DNA of 32,480 bases from Paracoccaceae bacterium (lineage in GTDB: Bacteria; Pseudomonadota; Alphaproteobacteria; Rhodobacterales; Rhodobacteraceae). Both the position numbers and the translations under genes were made by a program. The DNA lies in contig JAOADN010000025.1 in the NCBI GenBank assembly GCA_026417295.1, forward strand, positions 1 through 32,480, written 5' to 3'. The notes beneath the pieces were generated by a model. It saw nothing but the letters and a program-made list of their open reading frames with translations, did not search any database and had not been told where the DNA came from. This document shows, in pieces, positions 23,586-31,597 of the stretch; the stretch's first letter is position 1, and each line of letters opens with the position of its first letter.

Positions 23586-24874
23586 CGCGCAAGGCGCGCC
23601 GCCACGCTCAGCCCGTGCGCCTGCAGGCCCTCGCTCTCGGCAAGCCGCCCGGCCGCCGGGCCGATGGCGGCCAGCGCGGCCGGGGTCATGCGCGCAATGG
23701 TCGTGCGCTTGAGGAAGTCCATCACCGACAGGCCCGAGGAGAAGCGCGCCGCGCGGGCCGTCGGCAGCACGTGGTTCGGCCCGGCCACGTAGTCGCCGAT
23801 GGCCTCGGGCGTCCACGGGCCAAGGAAGATCGCCCCGGCATGGCGCACCTTCGCGGCCACGGAATCGGGATCGGCGGTCATGATCTCGAGATGCTCGGGG
23901 GCCAGCCGGTCGGCCAGCGCCGCCGCCTCGTCGAGCGTGCGCACGACGATGACCGCGCCGTTGCGCCGCCACGAGGCCCCGGCGATGGCCGCCCGCGCCA
24001 GGTCGGCCAGCCGCGCCTCGACCGCGCCGGCGACGGCGCGGCCGAAGGCGGCATCCGTCGTGATCAGGACCGACTGGGCGCTTTCGTCGTGCTCGGCCTG
24101 CGCGAGAAGGTCGAGCGCCACCCAGTCGGGATCCGCCGCGCCGTCGGCGATGACCACGACCTCCGAGGGCCCGGCGATCGTGTCGATGCCCACATGGCCG
24201 AAGACGCGCCGCTTGGCCGCCGCAACGAAGGCGTTGCCCGGCCCCGTGATCTTGTCGACCGGGGCGATCGTCGCGGTCCCGTAGGCAAGGGCCGCGATGG
24301 CCTGCGCCCCGCCCAGGCGATAGATCGCCTCCACCCCGGCCAGGCGCGCCGCCAGAAGGACCAGCGGATTCACCGCCCCGCCCGGCGTCGGGCAGGCGAC
24401 GACCAGCCGCCCGACCCCCGCGACGCGCGCCGGGATCGCGTTCATGAGGACCGAGGAGGGATAGCTCGCCGTGCCGCCGGGCACATAGAGCCCCGCCGCC
24501 CCGACCGGCGTCCAGCGCCAGCCCAGTTCGGCGCCCGCCGCGTCGGTCCAGCGCGCGTCCTGCGGCATCTGGCGTTCGTGATAGGCACGGATCCGGTCCG
24601 CGGCCAGCCGCAGCGCCGCCGCATCCTCCGGCGCGACGCCCGCGATGGCCGCGTCGATCTCGGCCTCGCCGAAGGCCAGCGTCGCCGGGGTCAGGTCCAG
24701 CCGGTCGAACCGCGCCGTCATCTCGATCAGCGCGGCGTCGCCGCGCGCCCGCACCTCGGCGATGATCGCGGCGACCGCGGCGTCGACATCCGCGGAGTCC
24801 TCGCGCTTCAGCGTGAGAAGCCGCGCGAAACCCTCGTCGAAGCCCGGATCGGCTGTGTTCAGGAAAACGGGCAC
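23573..24874 (-). CDS. hisD: Histidinol dehydrogenase
   Basis: HisD carries out the last two steps of histidine synthesis, oxidising L-histidinol to L-histidine with two NAD. The 433-residue product has [14 protein letters not shown], the NAD-site region [17 protein letters not shown] and [15 protein letters not shown]. Zinc and substrate residues are in [11 protein letters not shown] (Gln, His), APEHLEI and GPNHVLPT. I chose the GTG at 24874 ([16 protein letters not shown]) because a GGAAGGAC site precedes it and the length then matches the family. An ATG at 24934 adds 20 unrelated residues. It lies in the murA-DUF2948-hisD row, away from other his genes. Confidence 0.95.
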   Translation of the reverse strand: MPVFLNTADPGFDEGFARLLTLKREDSADVDAAVAAIIAEVRARGDAALIEMTARFDRLDLTPATLAFGEAEIDAAIAGVAPEDAAALRLAADRIRAYHERQMPQDARWTDAAGAELGWRWTPVGAAGLYVPGGTASYPSSVLMNAIPARVAGVGRLVVACPTPGGAVNPLVLLAARLAGVEAIYRLGGAQAIAALAYGTATIAPVDKITGPGNAFVAAAKRRVFGHVGIDTIAGPSEVVVIADGAADPDWVALDLLAQAEHDESAQSVLITTDAAFGRAVAGAVEARLADLARAAIAGASWRRNGAVIVVRTLDEAAALADRLAPEHLEIMTADPDSVAAKVRHAGAIFLGPWTPEAIGDYVAGPNHVLPTARAARFSSGLSVMDFLKRTTIARMTPAALAAIGPAAGRLAESEGLQAHGLSVAARLARLNG

Positions 24875-24968
24875 GGGGGCGGTCCTTCCGTCTCTGGCGC
24901 CTCCGCCGATAGCGGAAGCCCGGCCCCGCCTCAAGCCCGCATGCCCCGCCCCGCGCGATGCGCCGGGC

Positions 24969-25031
24969 CGCGGCCTTCAAGGCCGCGCCATGCCGCTTCG
25001 AAGCGGCATGACGGGCCTTCGAAGGCCCGTC
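24969..25031. repeat. TTCGAA-centred palindrome cluster between DUF2948 gene and hisD
   Basis: Three palindromes in a row: 24969-24987 (19 nt, odd centre), 24989-25010 (22 nt, CATGCCGC..GCGGCATG) and 25010-25031 (22 nt, centre TTCGAA). The middle one shares GCCGCTTCGAAGCGGC with the two elements at 137-231 and 2947-3041, with yet another matched arm pair (CAT/ATG). It starts 6 bp past the DUF2948 stop. Its location inside a probable operon suggests attenuation or mRNA end protection. Confidence 0.82.
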
Positions 25032-25036
25032 CGGCG

Positions 25037-25513
25037 CTAGTCCGGATGCCGCGGCACCCGGCCCGAAGGCGCGGCGTAGGGCCGCGTCACGTCGCGCAGC
25101 CTGAGGTTCAGGCATTCCGCCTCGACACGGATCGCGCCATCCCCCGCAAGCGTCAGCACCAGCACGCCGCCGCCATCCGCGCCTTCCTCCCAGGTCAGGT
25201 CCAGGACCGACAGGATCGTGTCGCGGTCGCTGCGGTCGATCCCCTGCGAGGCGACCGCGACCGCATCCTCAACGACGAGGAGCGAGCGCACGCGCTCGTA
25301 GGCCCGCCCGCGCCGCTCGGCGGCCTCGCGATCCTCCCAGCGGAAACGGTTGAGCAGGATGGCCAGCCGGCGCCGCCGCCGGTCCCAGCGCATCTCGGTG
25401 ATCGGCAGGACGGCATCCTGGACCAGCGCCGCGACGACGGCCAGGTCCTCGGGCGTCGCCACGCCCAGGTCCAGCGGCCGCTCGGCCCCGTCCTCGAACC
25501 TGGCATCCGCCAT
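25037..25513 (-). CDS. DUF2948 family protein
   Basis: The 158-residue product matches the DUF2948 family: LVQDAVLPITEMRWDRRRRR, LNRFRWEDRE, ERVRSLLVVEDAVAVASQGI and ILSVLDLTWE, ending with ECLNLRLRDVTRPYAAPSGR. It is cytoplasmic, with no known activity. It follows murA by 3 bp, so the two are probably translated together. This murA-DUF2948-hisD order is, to my knowledge, typical of Rhodobacterales. Confidence 0.88.
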   Translation of the reverse strand: MADARFEDGAERPLDLGVATPEDLAVVAALVQDAVLPITEMRWDRRRRRLAILLNRFRWEDREAAERRGRAYERVRSLLVVEDAVAVASQGIDRSDRDTILSVLDLTWEEGADGGGVLVLTLAGDGAIRVEAECLNLRLRDVTRPYAAPSGRVPRHPD

Positions 25514-25516
25514 GGC

Positions 25517-26785
25517 CTAGTCGCCCCGGACGCGCTCGATCCGCGCGCCGACCGCACCGAGCTTCTCCTCCACCCGCTCGTAGCCGCGATCGAGATGGTA
25601 GACCCTGGCCACCCGCGTCTCGCCCTCGGCCGCCAGGCCGGCAAGGATCAGCGAGACCGAGGCGCGCAGGTCCGTCGCCATCACCGGCGCCCCGCGCAGA
25701 CGCTCGACCCCCGTCACCGTCGCCTGCCCGCCATGCACGGCGATCCGCGCCCCCATCCGCATCAGCTCGGGGGCATGCATGAAGCGGTTCTCGAAGATCG
25801 TCTCCTCCAGCACGCTGACCCCGTCGGCGGTGCACATCAGCGCCATCATCTGCGCCTGCAGGTCGGTCGGGAACCCCGGGAAGATCCCCGTCGTCACATC
25901 CACCGCGCGCACGCGGCCGTTGGCCCGCGCGACCCGCAGGCCGGCATTCGTCTCGGTGATGGTGACGCCTGCCTCCTCGAGCTTCTCGCAGAAGGTGGGC
26001 AGCAGGTCGCGCCGCCCGCCCGTCAGCTCGACCTCGCCGCCCGCGATCGCCGGGGCGATCATGTAGGTGCCAAGCTCGATGCGGTCGGCGACGACCGGGT
26101 GGGTGGCGCCGTGCAGCCGCTCGACCCCCTGGATGGTGATCGTGTCGCTGCCCGCCCCGTCGATCTTCGCGCCCATGGCACGCAGGCATTTCGCAAGGTC
26201 GACGATCTCGGGCTCCTTCGCGGCGTTGCGCAGGACCGTCGTGCCCTTGGCCAGCGTGGCCGCCATCACCACGTTCTCCGTCGCCCCGACGCTGGCGAAG
26301 CGCTGCTCGATCACCGCCCCCCTCAGGCCGCGCGGCGCCTCGGCATGCAGGTAGCCGTCGCGCAGCTCGATCCGCGCGCCCAGCGCCTCGAGCCCGGCGA
26401 TGTGGATGTCCATCGGCCGCGCCCCGATGGCGCAGCCGCCGGGCAGGGACACCACGGCGCGCCCGGCCCGCGCGAGCAGCGGCCCGAGCACCAGGTTCGA
26501 GGCGCGCATCTTGCGCACGATGTCATAGTCGGCCCGCACCGAGGTCAGGTCGTGCGACGACATCGCCAGGACCCGGCCCTCCTGCAGCGCCGTCACCTCC
26601 ACGCCGAGCGACTGCAGCAGCTGCGTCATCGTGCGTATGTCCGACAGCCGCGGCGCATTCGTCAGCGTCAGCGGCTCGTCCGTCAGCAGCGTCGCGGGCA
26701 TCAGCGTCAGGCAGGCATTCTTGGCCCCGGCCACCGGAATCGTGCCGCGCAGCTCCGCCCCGCCCGTGACGACGATGGAATCCAT
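25517..26785 (-). CDS. murA: UDP-N-acetylglucosamine 1-carboxyvinyltransferase MurA
   Basis: MurA transfers enolpyruvate from PEP to UDP-GlcNAc, the first committed step of peptidoglycan synthesis, and is the fosfomycin target. The 422 residues contain the catalytic Lys22 in GAKNA and the active-site loop [17 protein letters not shown]. Cys118 in that loop is the residue attacked by fosfomycin. The C-terminal half has [12 protein letters not shown] and [15 protein letters not shown]. Length and start are standard. The small gene at 26787-26993 ends 2 bp before its start, so translation is probably coupled. Confidence 0.96.
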   Translation of the reverse strand: MDSIVVTGGAELRGTIPVAGAKNACLTLMPATLLTDEPLTLTNAPRLSDIRTMTQLLQSLGVEVTALQEGRVLAMSSHDLTSVRADYDIVRKMRASNLVLGPLLARAGRAVVSLPGGCAIGARPMDIHIAGLEALGARIELRDGYLHAEAPRGLRGAVIEQRFASVGATENVVMAATLAKGTTVLRNAAKEPEIVDLAKCLRAMGAKIDGAGSDTITIQGVERLHGATHPVVADRIELGTYMIAPAIAGGEVELTGGRRDLLPTFCEKLEEAGVTITETNAGLRVARANGRVRAVDVTTGIFPGFPTDLQAQMMALMCTADGVSVLEETIFENRFMHAPELMRMGARIAVHGGQATVTGVERLRGAPVMATDLRASVSLILAGLAAEGETRVARVYHLDRGYERVEEKLGAVGARIERVRGD

Positions 26786-26786
26786 G

Positions 26787-26993
26787 CTACTGCCCCTCGC
26801 CCCTGCCCGTTTCCCTGCCGGCTTCCGCCCGGGAAGCCCCCGCGCCGGCCTCTGCCCCCGCCTTCGCCCCGGTTCCCGCGCCGGCCTTCATGCGGGCCTG
26901 CGCCTTGCGCCGCGCCAGGTTCGCCCGCAGCGCGTCCTTCAGCCTTTCCCGGCGGTCCGGCCGCCCGCCCTGCCCCGGATCGGAGTTTCCCAT
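26787..26993 (-). CDS. Small basic conserved protein upstream of murA
   Basis: The 68-residue product begins [20 protein letters not shown] and includes [16 protein letters not shown], an Arg/Lys-rich helix that I recall from short proteins preceding murA in Rhodobacterales. The rest is a low-complexity Ala/Gly/Glu tail. It ends just before the murA start. The function is unknown. The start at 26993 is the only ATG that gives the expected N-terminus. Confidence 0.65.
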   Translation of the reverse strand: MGNSDPGQGGRPDRRERLKDALRANLARRKAQARMKAGAGTGAKAGAEAGAGASRAEAGRETGRGEGQ

Positions 26994-27077
26994 CGGCCGC
27001 CTTCCTACCCTGCCGGGGCGACAGCGTCCAGAATGGCCTTGAACGGACGCACCCTTGGCGCTAAGCCCCGCACCGGC

Positions 27078-27152
<75 letters not shown>

Positions 27153-27231
27153 GCCCCCTTCTCCCGCCGCTCCCCTAGCCCCCGCCCCCTCCCCCCGCCG
27201 CCCCGAGGCCTGCGGCCCGCGGCCCGCGAGG

Positions 27232-27245
27232 TTGCGCCAGCGCAA
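27232..27245. promoter_or_regulatory. NnrR/Fnr-type box upstream of nirK
   Basis: TTGCGCCAGCGCAA is a perfect inverted repeat of TTGCG around CCAG and fits the TTG-N8-CAA pattern of NnrR-type regulators. Its centre is about 70 bp before the nirK start. A class II promoter (-41.5) would start near 27280, leaving a leader of about 28 nt. Confidence 0.82.
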
Positions 27246-27307
27246 CGTGGCCGCCGCGGCCCGTTCCTAGCTTTCCCGCAGGCCATCCTGCCGGAAAGGA
27301 GCATCCC

Positions 27308-28465
27308 ATGATCACGCGCAGAGCCGCCCTTGCCGGGGCCGCCGGCCTGGCCGCGGTGCCCGTCGTCCTCGCCGCCGCCCGCGCCGGCGCCGAGGAGGAG
27401 GTGAAGGACACCTCGATGGCGCCGCCGGCCGACCTGTCGGGCCTGACGCGCATCCGGCGCAAGCTCGTCGCGCCGCCCGGCGTGCACGAGCACGAGCAGG
27501 TGGCGCCGGACGCGCCGCGCATCGTCGAGTTCGAGATGACGATCCGCGAGAAGGAGGTCCAGGTCGCCAAGGACGCCTGGCTCCAGGCGATGACCTATGA
27601 CGGCTCGATCCCCGGGCCGATGATGGTCGTCCACCAGGACGACTATGTCGAGCTGACGCTGCGCAACCATCCCGAGAACCTGATGCAGCACAACATCGAC
27701 TTCCATGCCGCGACCGGGGCGCTCGGCGGCGGCTCGCTGACGCTCGTCAATCCCGGCGAGCAGGTCGTCCTGCGCTTCCGGGCGACGCGGGCCGGCACCT
27801 TCGTCTATCATTGCGCGCCCGGCGGACCGATGATCCCCTGGCACGTCGTGTCGGGGATGCACGGCTGCATCATGGTCCTGCCGCGCGGCGGCCTGTCGGA
27901 CCACGAGGGCAGGCCCGTCACCTACGACCGCCTCTTCTACATCGGCGAGACCGAGTTCTACATCCCGCGGGACGAGACCGGCGCCTTCCGCCGCTATGCC
28001 GATCCGGCCGAGGCCTATCCCGACACGCTCGCGGTGATGAACGGGCTCGTGCCGACCCATGTCGTCTTCAACGGCGCCGTGGGCTCGCTGACCGGCGACA
28101 GGGCGCTCACGGCGCGGCAGGGCGAGCGGGTGCTGATCGTGCACAGCCAGGCCAACCGCGACACGCGGCCCCACCTGATCGGCGGGCATGGCGACCTCGT
28201 CTGGGAACACGGCAAGTTCGCAAATCCGCCGCAGCGCGACTTCGAGACCTGGTTCATCCGCGGCGGCTCGGCCGGGGCGGCGCTCTACACCTTCCTGCAG
28301 CCCGGCATCTACGCCTATGTGAACCACAACCTGATCGAGGCGGTGAACCTCGGGGCGACGGCCCACATCAAGGTCGAGGGGACCTGGAACAACGACCTGA
28401 TGGAACAGGTCGTGCCACCCACCGCCTTCGAGGTCGCGGGCGCCGGCAAGACCGCGCTGCCGTGA
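27308..28465 (+). CDS. nirK: Copper-containing nitrite reductase NirK
   Basis: NirK is a periplasmic trimer that reduces nitrite to nitric oxide during denitrification. The 385-residue product starts with a twin-arginine-type signal ([20 protein letters not shown]). The type 1 copper ligands are His128, Cys169, His179 and Met184. The type 2 copper ligands are His133, His168 and His294 (in [11 protein letters not shown]). The catalytic pair is Asp131 and His251. The TGGGPM-like loop reads [10 protein letters not shown]. This is a class I enzyme without extra cytochrome domains. It is preceded by an NnrR-type box and translationally coupled to nirV. Confidence 0.96.
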   Translation: MITRRAALAGAAGLAAVPVVLAAARAGAEEEVKDTSMAPPADLSGLTRIRRKLVAPPGVHEHEQVAPDAPRIVEFEMTIREKEVQVAKDAWLQAMTYDGSIPGPMMVVHQDDYVELTLRNHPENLMQHNIDFHAATGALGGGSLTLVNPGEQVVLRFRATRAGTFVYHCAPGGPMIPWHVVSGMHGCIMVLPRGGLSDHEGRPVTYDRLFYIGETEFYIPRDETGAFRRYADPAEAYPDTLAVMNGLVPTHVVFNGAVGSLTGDRALTARQGERVLIVHSQANRDTRPHLIGGHGDLVWEHGKFANPPQRDFETWFIRGGSAGAALYTFLQPGIYAYVNHNLIEAVNLGATAHIKVEGTWNNDLMEQVVPPTAFEVAGAGKTALP

Positions 28466-29355
28466 CCGCCCCGTCGCCAGGTGAGCCGCCGCGCAAGGGG
28501 GGCCGGGCGCCCGTGCGGCGCCGCGGGTCCCTCGCCGCCGGCCTCGCCCTGGCGGCGGTGGCCGGCCTCGCCGGCCTGCTCGCCGCCGGGCAGTTCCGGC
28601 CGGCCGCGCCGCTTCCCGCGCCGGCCACGGTCACGCTGCCCGCCGGGTCCTATGCCTGGCGGCCCTTCGGCGCCTGGCGCCGCGACGGCGTGCTCGTCCC
28701 CACCCCGCTGCTTGCGGCGACGGCCCCCGTTCCAATTCACGTCATGCGCGATCTCGTGACGCGGGCGGACTATGCCCGCTGCGTGGCCGAGCACGCCTGC
28801 CCTCCGGCCGAGGCCGGGGCCGTGCCCGCCGCCGCCGGGGGCCCGGCGGAAGACTATCCGCAGACCGGGGTCAGCTGGCAGGACGCGCAGGCCTATGCGG
28901 CCTGGCTCTCGGCGCGCAGCGGCCGGCCCTGGCGCCTGCCCACCGACGCCGAATGGCAGAGGGCGGCGGCCGAGAGGTTCGGGGATGACGGGGTTGCCGC
29001 GGGCGGGGGCGACATCGCGGCCCGCTGGCTGGCGGAATACGACCGCACCACCCTGCTGCGCGGCAGGCCCGATCCCGTCCTGCGGCCGTCGGGCGGCTGG
29101 GGCCGCAACAGCCTCGGCCTCGCCGACATGGCGGGCAATGTCTGGGAATGGACGCAAGGCTGCGTGACCGACGCCGCGGCCGTCGGCGAGGGGCCCTTCG
29201 TCCCGTCAGAGCCCTATTGCGGGGTCCGCATCGCCGAGGGGCGGCACCGCGCGCCGGTGATCGACTTCGTGCGCGACGCAAGCGCGGGCGGCTGCGGCCT
29301 CGGGATCCCGCCGGACTACCTCGGCTTCCGGCTCGTCAGCGACGCCGCCGGATGA
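28462..29355 (+). CDS. nirV: NirV, formylglycine-generating-enzyme-like protein
   Basis: NirV accompanies NirK in many denitrifiers; its role is not firmly known and it may assist copper-site maturation. The 297-residue product has an N-terminal signal or anchor segment ([20 protein letters not shown]) and a SUMF1/FGE-type domain. That domain shows [50 protein letters not shown] and YLGFRLVSD. The GTG start overlaps the nirK stop (GTGA). Its 3' end overlaps the pseudoazurin coding region by 40 bp on the other strand. Confidence 0.9.
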   Translation: MTAPSPGEPPRKGGRAPVRRRGSLAAGLALAAVAGLAGLLAAGQFRPAAPLPAPATVTLPAGSYAWRPFGAWRRDGVLVPTPLLAATAPVPIHVMRDLVTRADYARCVAEHACPPAEAGAVPAAAGGPAEDYPQTGVSWQDAQAYAAWLSARSGRPWRLPTDAEWQRAAAERFGDDGVAAGGGDIAARWLAEYDRTTLLRGRPDPVLRPSGGWGRNSLGLADMAGNVWEWTQGCVTDAAAVGEGPFVPSEPYCGVRIAEGRHRAPVIDFVRDASAGGCGLGIPPDYLGFRLVSDAAG

Positions 29356-29831
29356 GGCGCGGGGCGCGCGGGCCGCGCGCGCGGCCCGTCGGCGCCCGGT
29401 CGTTTCACCTCTGCGAAGAGCTCCGCGAAGCGCGCCTTCGCCCTGCCCTTCTGGGGAACGGCCGCGGCGGCCTCGCGGTTCACCGCAGCACCCACCTGGA
29501 TCAGGGCGACCATGCCCATTGCGTAATGCGGCGTGCACTTGATCCCGTACAGGCCCTCGGCCGTCACCGTCAGGTCGAAGTCGGCGTTCATCTCGCTCCT
29601 GAAGGGCGCCACGCCCTCGGGAAGCATCCCCTCGATCGACTCGACATTGTGCCCCTGATCGACCGCGACGAAGTGGATCCTGTCGCCGGGCGCGGCCAGG
29701 ACATGGGCCGGCTCGAAGACCATCGCCCCCGCCGCACCCTTGTTCAGCATCCTGACCTCGAAGGTCTCGGCGCCGGCAGGACAGGCGGCAAGCGCCAGCC
29801 CCGCGGCGAGTGCAAGTCCGGTGAACCTCAT
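29316..29831 (-). CDS. Pseudoazurin, blue copper electron carrier, with C-terminal extension
   Basis: Pseudoazurin donates electrons to NirK in the periplasm. The 171-residue precursor has a signal peptide (cut near AGA-ETF). The type 1 copper ligands are His61 in DQGHNVES, and Cys99, His102 and Met107 in IKCTPHYAMGM. The C-terminal helices match the family up to about residue 143 (FAELFAEVK). A tail of roughly 28 Arg/Pro/Ala-rich residues follows, encoded by the terminator-like palindrome and the end of nirV. It looks like a lost stop codon. I chose the ATG at 29831 because the signal peptide starts there; an upstream ATG at 29873 has no support. A TTG-N8-CAA box lies 74 bp upstream. Confidence 0.92.
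   Translation of the reverse strand: MRFTGLALAAGLALAACPAGAETFEVRMLNKGAAGAMVFEPAHVLAAPGDRIHFVAVDQGHNVESIEGMLPEGVAPFRSEMNADFDLTVTAEGLYGIKCTPHYAMGMVALIQVGAAVNREAAAAVPQKGRAKARFAELFAEVKRPGADGPRARPARPAPHPAASLTSRKPR
29369..29388. terminator. GC palindrome with CCGCGCGCGCGG core between nirV and pseudoazurin
   Basis: A perfect 20-nt palindrome sits 14 bp after the nirV stop and lies inside the extended pseudoazurin reading frame. It shares its core with 6494-6513 and 8301-8347. Like them it is at a convergent gene junction and lacks a T tract. Confidence 0.68.
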
Positions 29832-29898
29832 GGTGATACCCCTCTCAGGCTTTGCCATTTCCGTCCGGCTCATCTAGGCAGGTCCGCAGCTGCACATG

Positions 29899-29912
29899 TT
29901 GTGCTTCGACAA
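29899..29912. promoter_or_regulatory. NnrR/Fnr-type box between pseudoazurin and regulator genes
   Basis: TTGTGCTTCGACAA fits TTG-N8-CAA; read on the minus strand it ends CACAA, as NnrR sites often do. Its centre is about 74 bp before the pseudoazurin start, close to the spacing at nirK, so it most likely drives that gene. It lies inside the longest possible regulator frame (ATG 29896), which argues for a later start there. Confidence 0.7.
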
Positions 29913-29937
29913 AGTCGGCGCGGGCGGCGCCCTGAAA

Positions 29938-30642
29938 GTGCTGAAACGGCTCGACGAAAGCCTCCTGACCGGCCTCGCGCCCTTCCGGCAGATGAGCCGT
30001 GCCGAGATCCGCGCCGTCCTCGATCTTGCCGCCAGCCGGCGCTACCCCGAGGGCAGCACCGTCTTCGCCGCCGGCTTTCCGGCCGAACGCTTCTACCTCC
30101 TGCTCGACGGCACGATCCGGGTCCTGCGCACGACGCCCGAAGGCGAGCAGATCGTCGTGCTGCACATCCCCGCCGGTCAGCTCTTCGGCATCGCCCCGGC
30201 GATCGGCGCGACCACCTATCCCGGCACCGCCGTCGCCGCCTCCGAGGTGATCGCCCTGTCCTGGCCCTCCCGCCTGTGGTCCGATTTCACCGCACGCTAT
30301 CCCGGCTTCGGCCTGCAGGCGATGCGCACGATCGGCCAGCGCCTGGGAGAGCTCCACGCCCGCATCGCCGATCTGGCAACCCGCCAGGTCGAGCAGCGCG
30401 TCGCCGCCGCGCTCATGCAGATGGCGGCCCAGGGCGGCCGGCGGACGACCGGGGGCGGGATCGAGATCGCCTTCCCCGTCACCCGCCAGAACATCGCCGA
30501 CATGACGGGCAGCACGCTCTTCACCGTCAGCCGCCTGCTCAGCGCCTGGGAACAGGCGGGCCTGGTCGCCAGCCGGCGGCGGCACATCGCGGTCACCGAT
30601 CCCCACCGCCTGATGCTGGTGGCCAGCCCCCCGCCGGCCTGA
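29938..30642 (+). CDS. nnrR: Crp/Fnr-family transcription regulator, NnrR/Dnr type
   Basis: Such regulators sense nitric oxide, probably through heme, and activate nitrite and NO reductase genes. The 234-residue product has a cyclic-nucleotide-like sensor domain (YPEGSTVFAAGFPAERFYLL, TTPEGEQIVVLHIPAGQLFG), a long dimer helix and a helix-turn-helix. The HTH reads VTRQNIADMTGSTLFTVSRL followed by LSAWEQAGLV. There are no Fnr-type N-terminal cysteines for an iron-sulfur cluster. I prefer the GTG at 29938 (VLKRLDESLL), where similarity starts. The ATG at 29896 would put a regulator box inside the gene. Its 3' end overlaps the convergent DUF1858 gene by 50 bp. Confidence 0.87.
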   Translation: MLKRLDESLLTGLAPFRQMSRAEIRAVLDLAASRRYPEGSTVFAAGFPAERFYLLLDGTIRVLRTTPEGEQIVVLHIPAGQLFGIAPAIGATTYPGTAVAASEVIALSWPSRLWSDFTARYPGFGLQAMRTIGQRLGELHARIADLATRQVEQRVAAALMQMAAQGGRRTTGGGIEIAFPVTRQNIADMTGSTLFTVSRLLSAWEQAGLVASRRRHIAVTDPHRLMLVASPPPA

Positions 30643-30907
30643 GCCGCGCCCCCCGCCTCCCGGCCCGCGTCGCTCCCGCGGCGATGGCGGCCTGCACCGC
30701 GGCGCCGAACCCGGCCTCGTCCAGTCCGTAGGCGGCGCAGGCATCGCCCAGCCCGTGCCAGGCCGCCACCGGGCAGGCCGGGCACAGCATGCCCGCCGCG
30801 ATGAAGGGCAGGGCCGCCCCGGGGTGAAGCCGGAACAGCGCGGCCAGGGCCGGCGGGTCCCCGGGACCCTGCTGTGGCAGGCGATCGGCTTTCGGGCGGC
30901 GCGGCAT
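30593..30907 (-). CDS. DUF1858-type redox-disulfide (hybrid-cluster-associated) domain protein
   Basis: The core LAALFRLHPGAALPFIAAGM, LCPACPVAAWHGLGDACAAY and GLDEAGF matches the DUF1858 pattern: a short helix, GMxCxxC-P, a helix ending in A-x-x-(H/Y)-G, and an acidic turn. The CPAC pair is the proposed redox disulfide. The family is linked to hybrid-cluster and NO/nitrogen metabolism; its reaction is not known. The 104-residue form from ATG 30907 has a plausible GAGG ribosome site; ATG 30943 has none. The C-terminal 26 or so Arg/Gly-rich residues overlap the regulator gene and look like read-through past a lost stop. A TTG-N8-CAA box lies upstream. Confidence 0.75.
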   Translation of the reverse strand: MPRRPKADRLPQQGPGDPPALAALFRLHPGAALPFIAAGMLCPACPVAAWHGLGDACAAYGLDEAGFGAAVQAAIAAGATRAGRRGARLRPAGGWPPASGGGDR

Positions 30908-30942
30908 GGGCCTCAGCCCAGCACGGATCGCCGGCCCCGACA

Positions 30943-30956
30943 TTGCGCGGGAACAA
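30943..30956. promoter_or_regulatory. NnrR/Fnr-type box upstream of the DUF1858 gene
   Basis: TTGCGCGGGAACAA fits TTG-N8-CAA and keeps the TTGCG half seen at nirK. Its centre is about 42 bp before ATG 30907. A class II start would therefore leave almost no leader, or the true start codon lies further downstream. Confidence 0.6.
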
Positions 30957-30982
30957 CCAGCCCCGCGCCCGCCCCGCCGCGG

Positions 30983-31501
30983 TCAGTTGAACGGGTTGCT
31001 CGACCGGTTCAGGCCGTCGACGCACTGGATCAGCGCATTGATCGAGGCCGAGGACCCCGCCAGCGAATAGGCCATCACGTCCTGCCCGCTGTCGTTGCGC
31101 AGACGCATCACGTTGCCCTGCATGACCTCGGTCAGGAAGCGCACGCCGTCATTGGTGTCGGGCATGTCGAAAAGCACGCTCTGCAGGTAGAGCTCGGCAT
31201 TCGTCATCGTCCAGGGCCCGCGCCGGTCGATCTGCACCTCGAGATCGGCCGTCGAGCCCTCGCCGAAGTCCCAGGCCTCGGAATAGAACTGCAGGCGCAC
31301 CGCCTCGTTCGAATCGGCCCAGACCGAGAAGCTGTCGGACCCGTGCGAGACCTGCGCGACGCAGGACAGGCTGCCGTCGTCGAACTGGACGACCCGCACC
31401 TCCCAGGCCTTGTAGCTGAAGACCACCTCGGACTGCTGGGCACCGGCCGTGCCGGGCGCAAGCAGGGCGGCAAGGGCTGCCGCCACCAACAGATGTCTCA
31501 C
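30983..31501 (-). CDS. Hypothetical secreted protein (possibly IalB-like)
   Basis: The 172-residue product starts with a signal peptide (VRHLLVAAALAALLAPGTAG, cut near AQA/AQQ). The mature part has SYKAWEVRVVQFDDGSLSCV and SDSFSVWADSNEAVRLQFYS, then VLFDMPDTNDGVRFL and INALIQCVDGLNRSSNPFN. The two cysteines in the mature part could form a disulfide. The W-x-V..C pattern loosely recalls the invasion-associated IalB family, but I cannot confirm that. I chose the GTG at 31501 because a strong GGGAGGGG site lies just before it and the signal peptide follows. An ATG at 31552 lacks such a site. Confidence 0.75.
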   Translation of the reverse strand: MRHLLVAAALAALLAPGTAGAQQSEVVFSYKAWEVRVVQFDDGSLSCVAQVSHGSDSFSVWADSNEAVRLQFYSEAWDFGEGSTADLEVQIDRRGPWTMTNAELYLQSVLFDMPDTNDGVRFLTEVMQGNVMRLRNDSGQDVMAYSLAGSSASINALIQCVDGLNRSSNPFN

Positions 31502-31597
31502 GCTCGCCCCTCCCGTCCGGCCGACCGACTGACGCGGGCGAGTGTTAATCACGCGGTCGTGACGATCAAGCGGCAGAAAGACGGCGGCAGCGCGAAA

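Noticed and set aside
23444-27064. Plus-strand open frame of about 1200 codons across hisD, DUF2948 and murA
   Set aside because: It is antisense to three well-supported genes and its translation has no recognisable domain.
29896-29937. ATG at 29896 as the regulator start
   Set aside because: It would place the TTG-N8-CAA box inside the coding region, and the added residues lack similarity to Crp/Fnr N-termini. It is not fully excluded.
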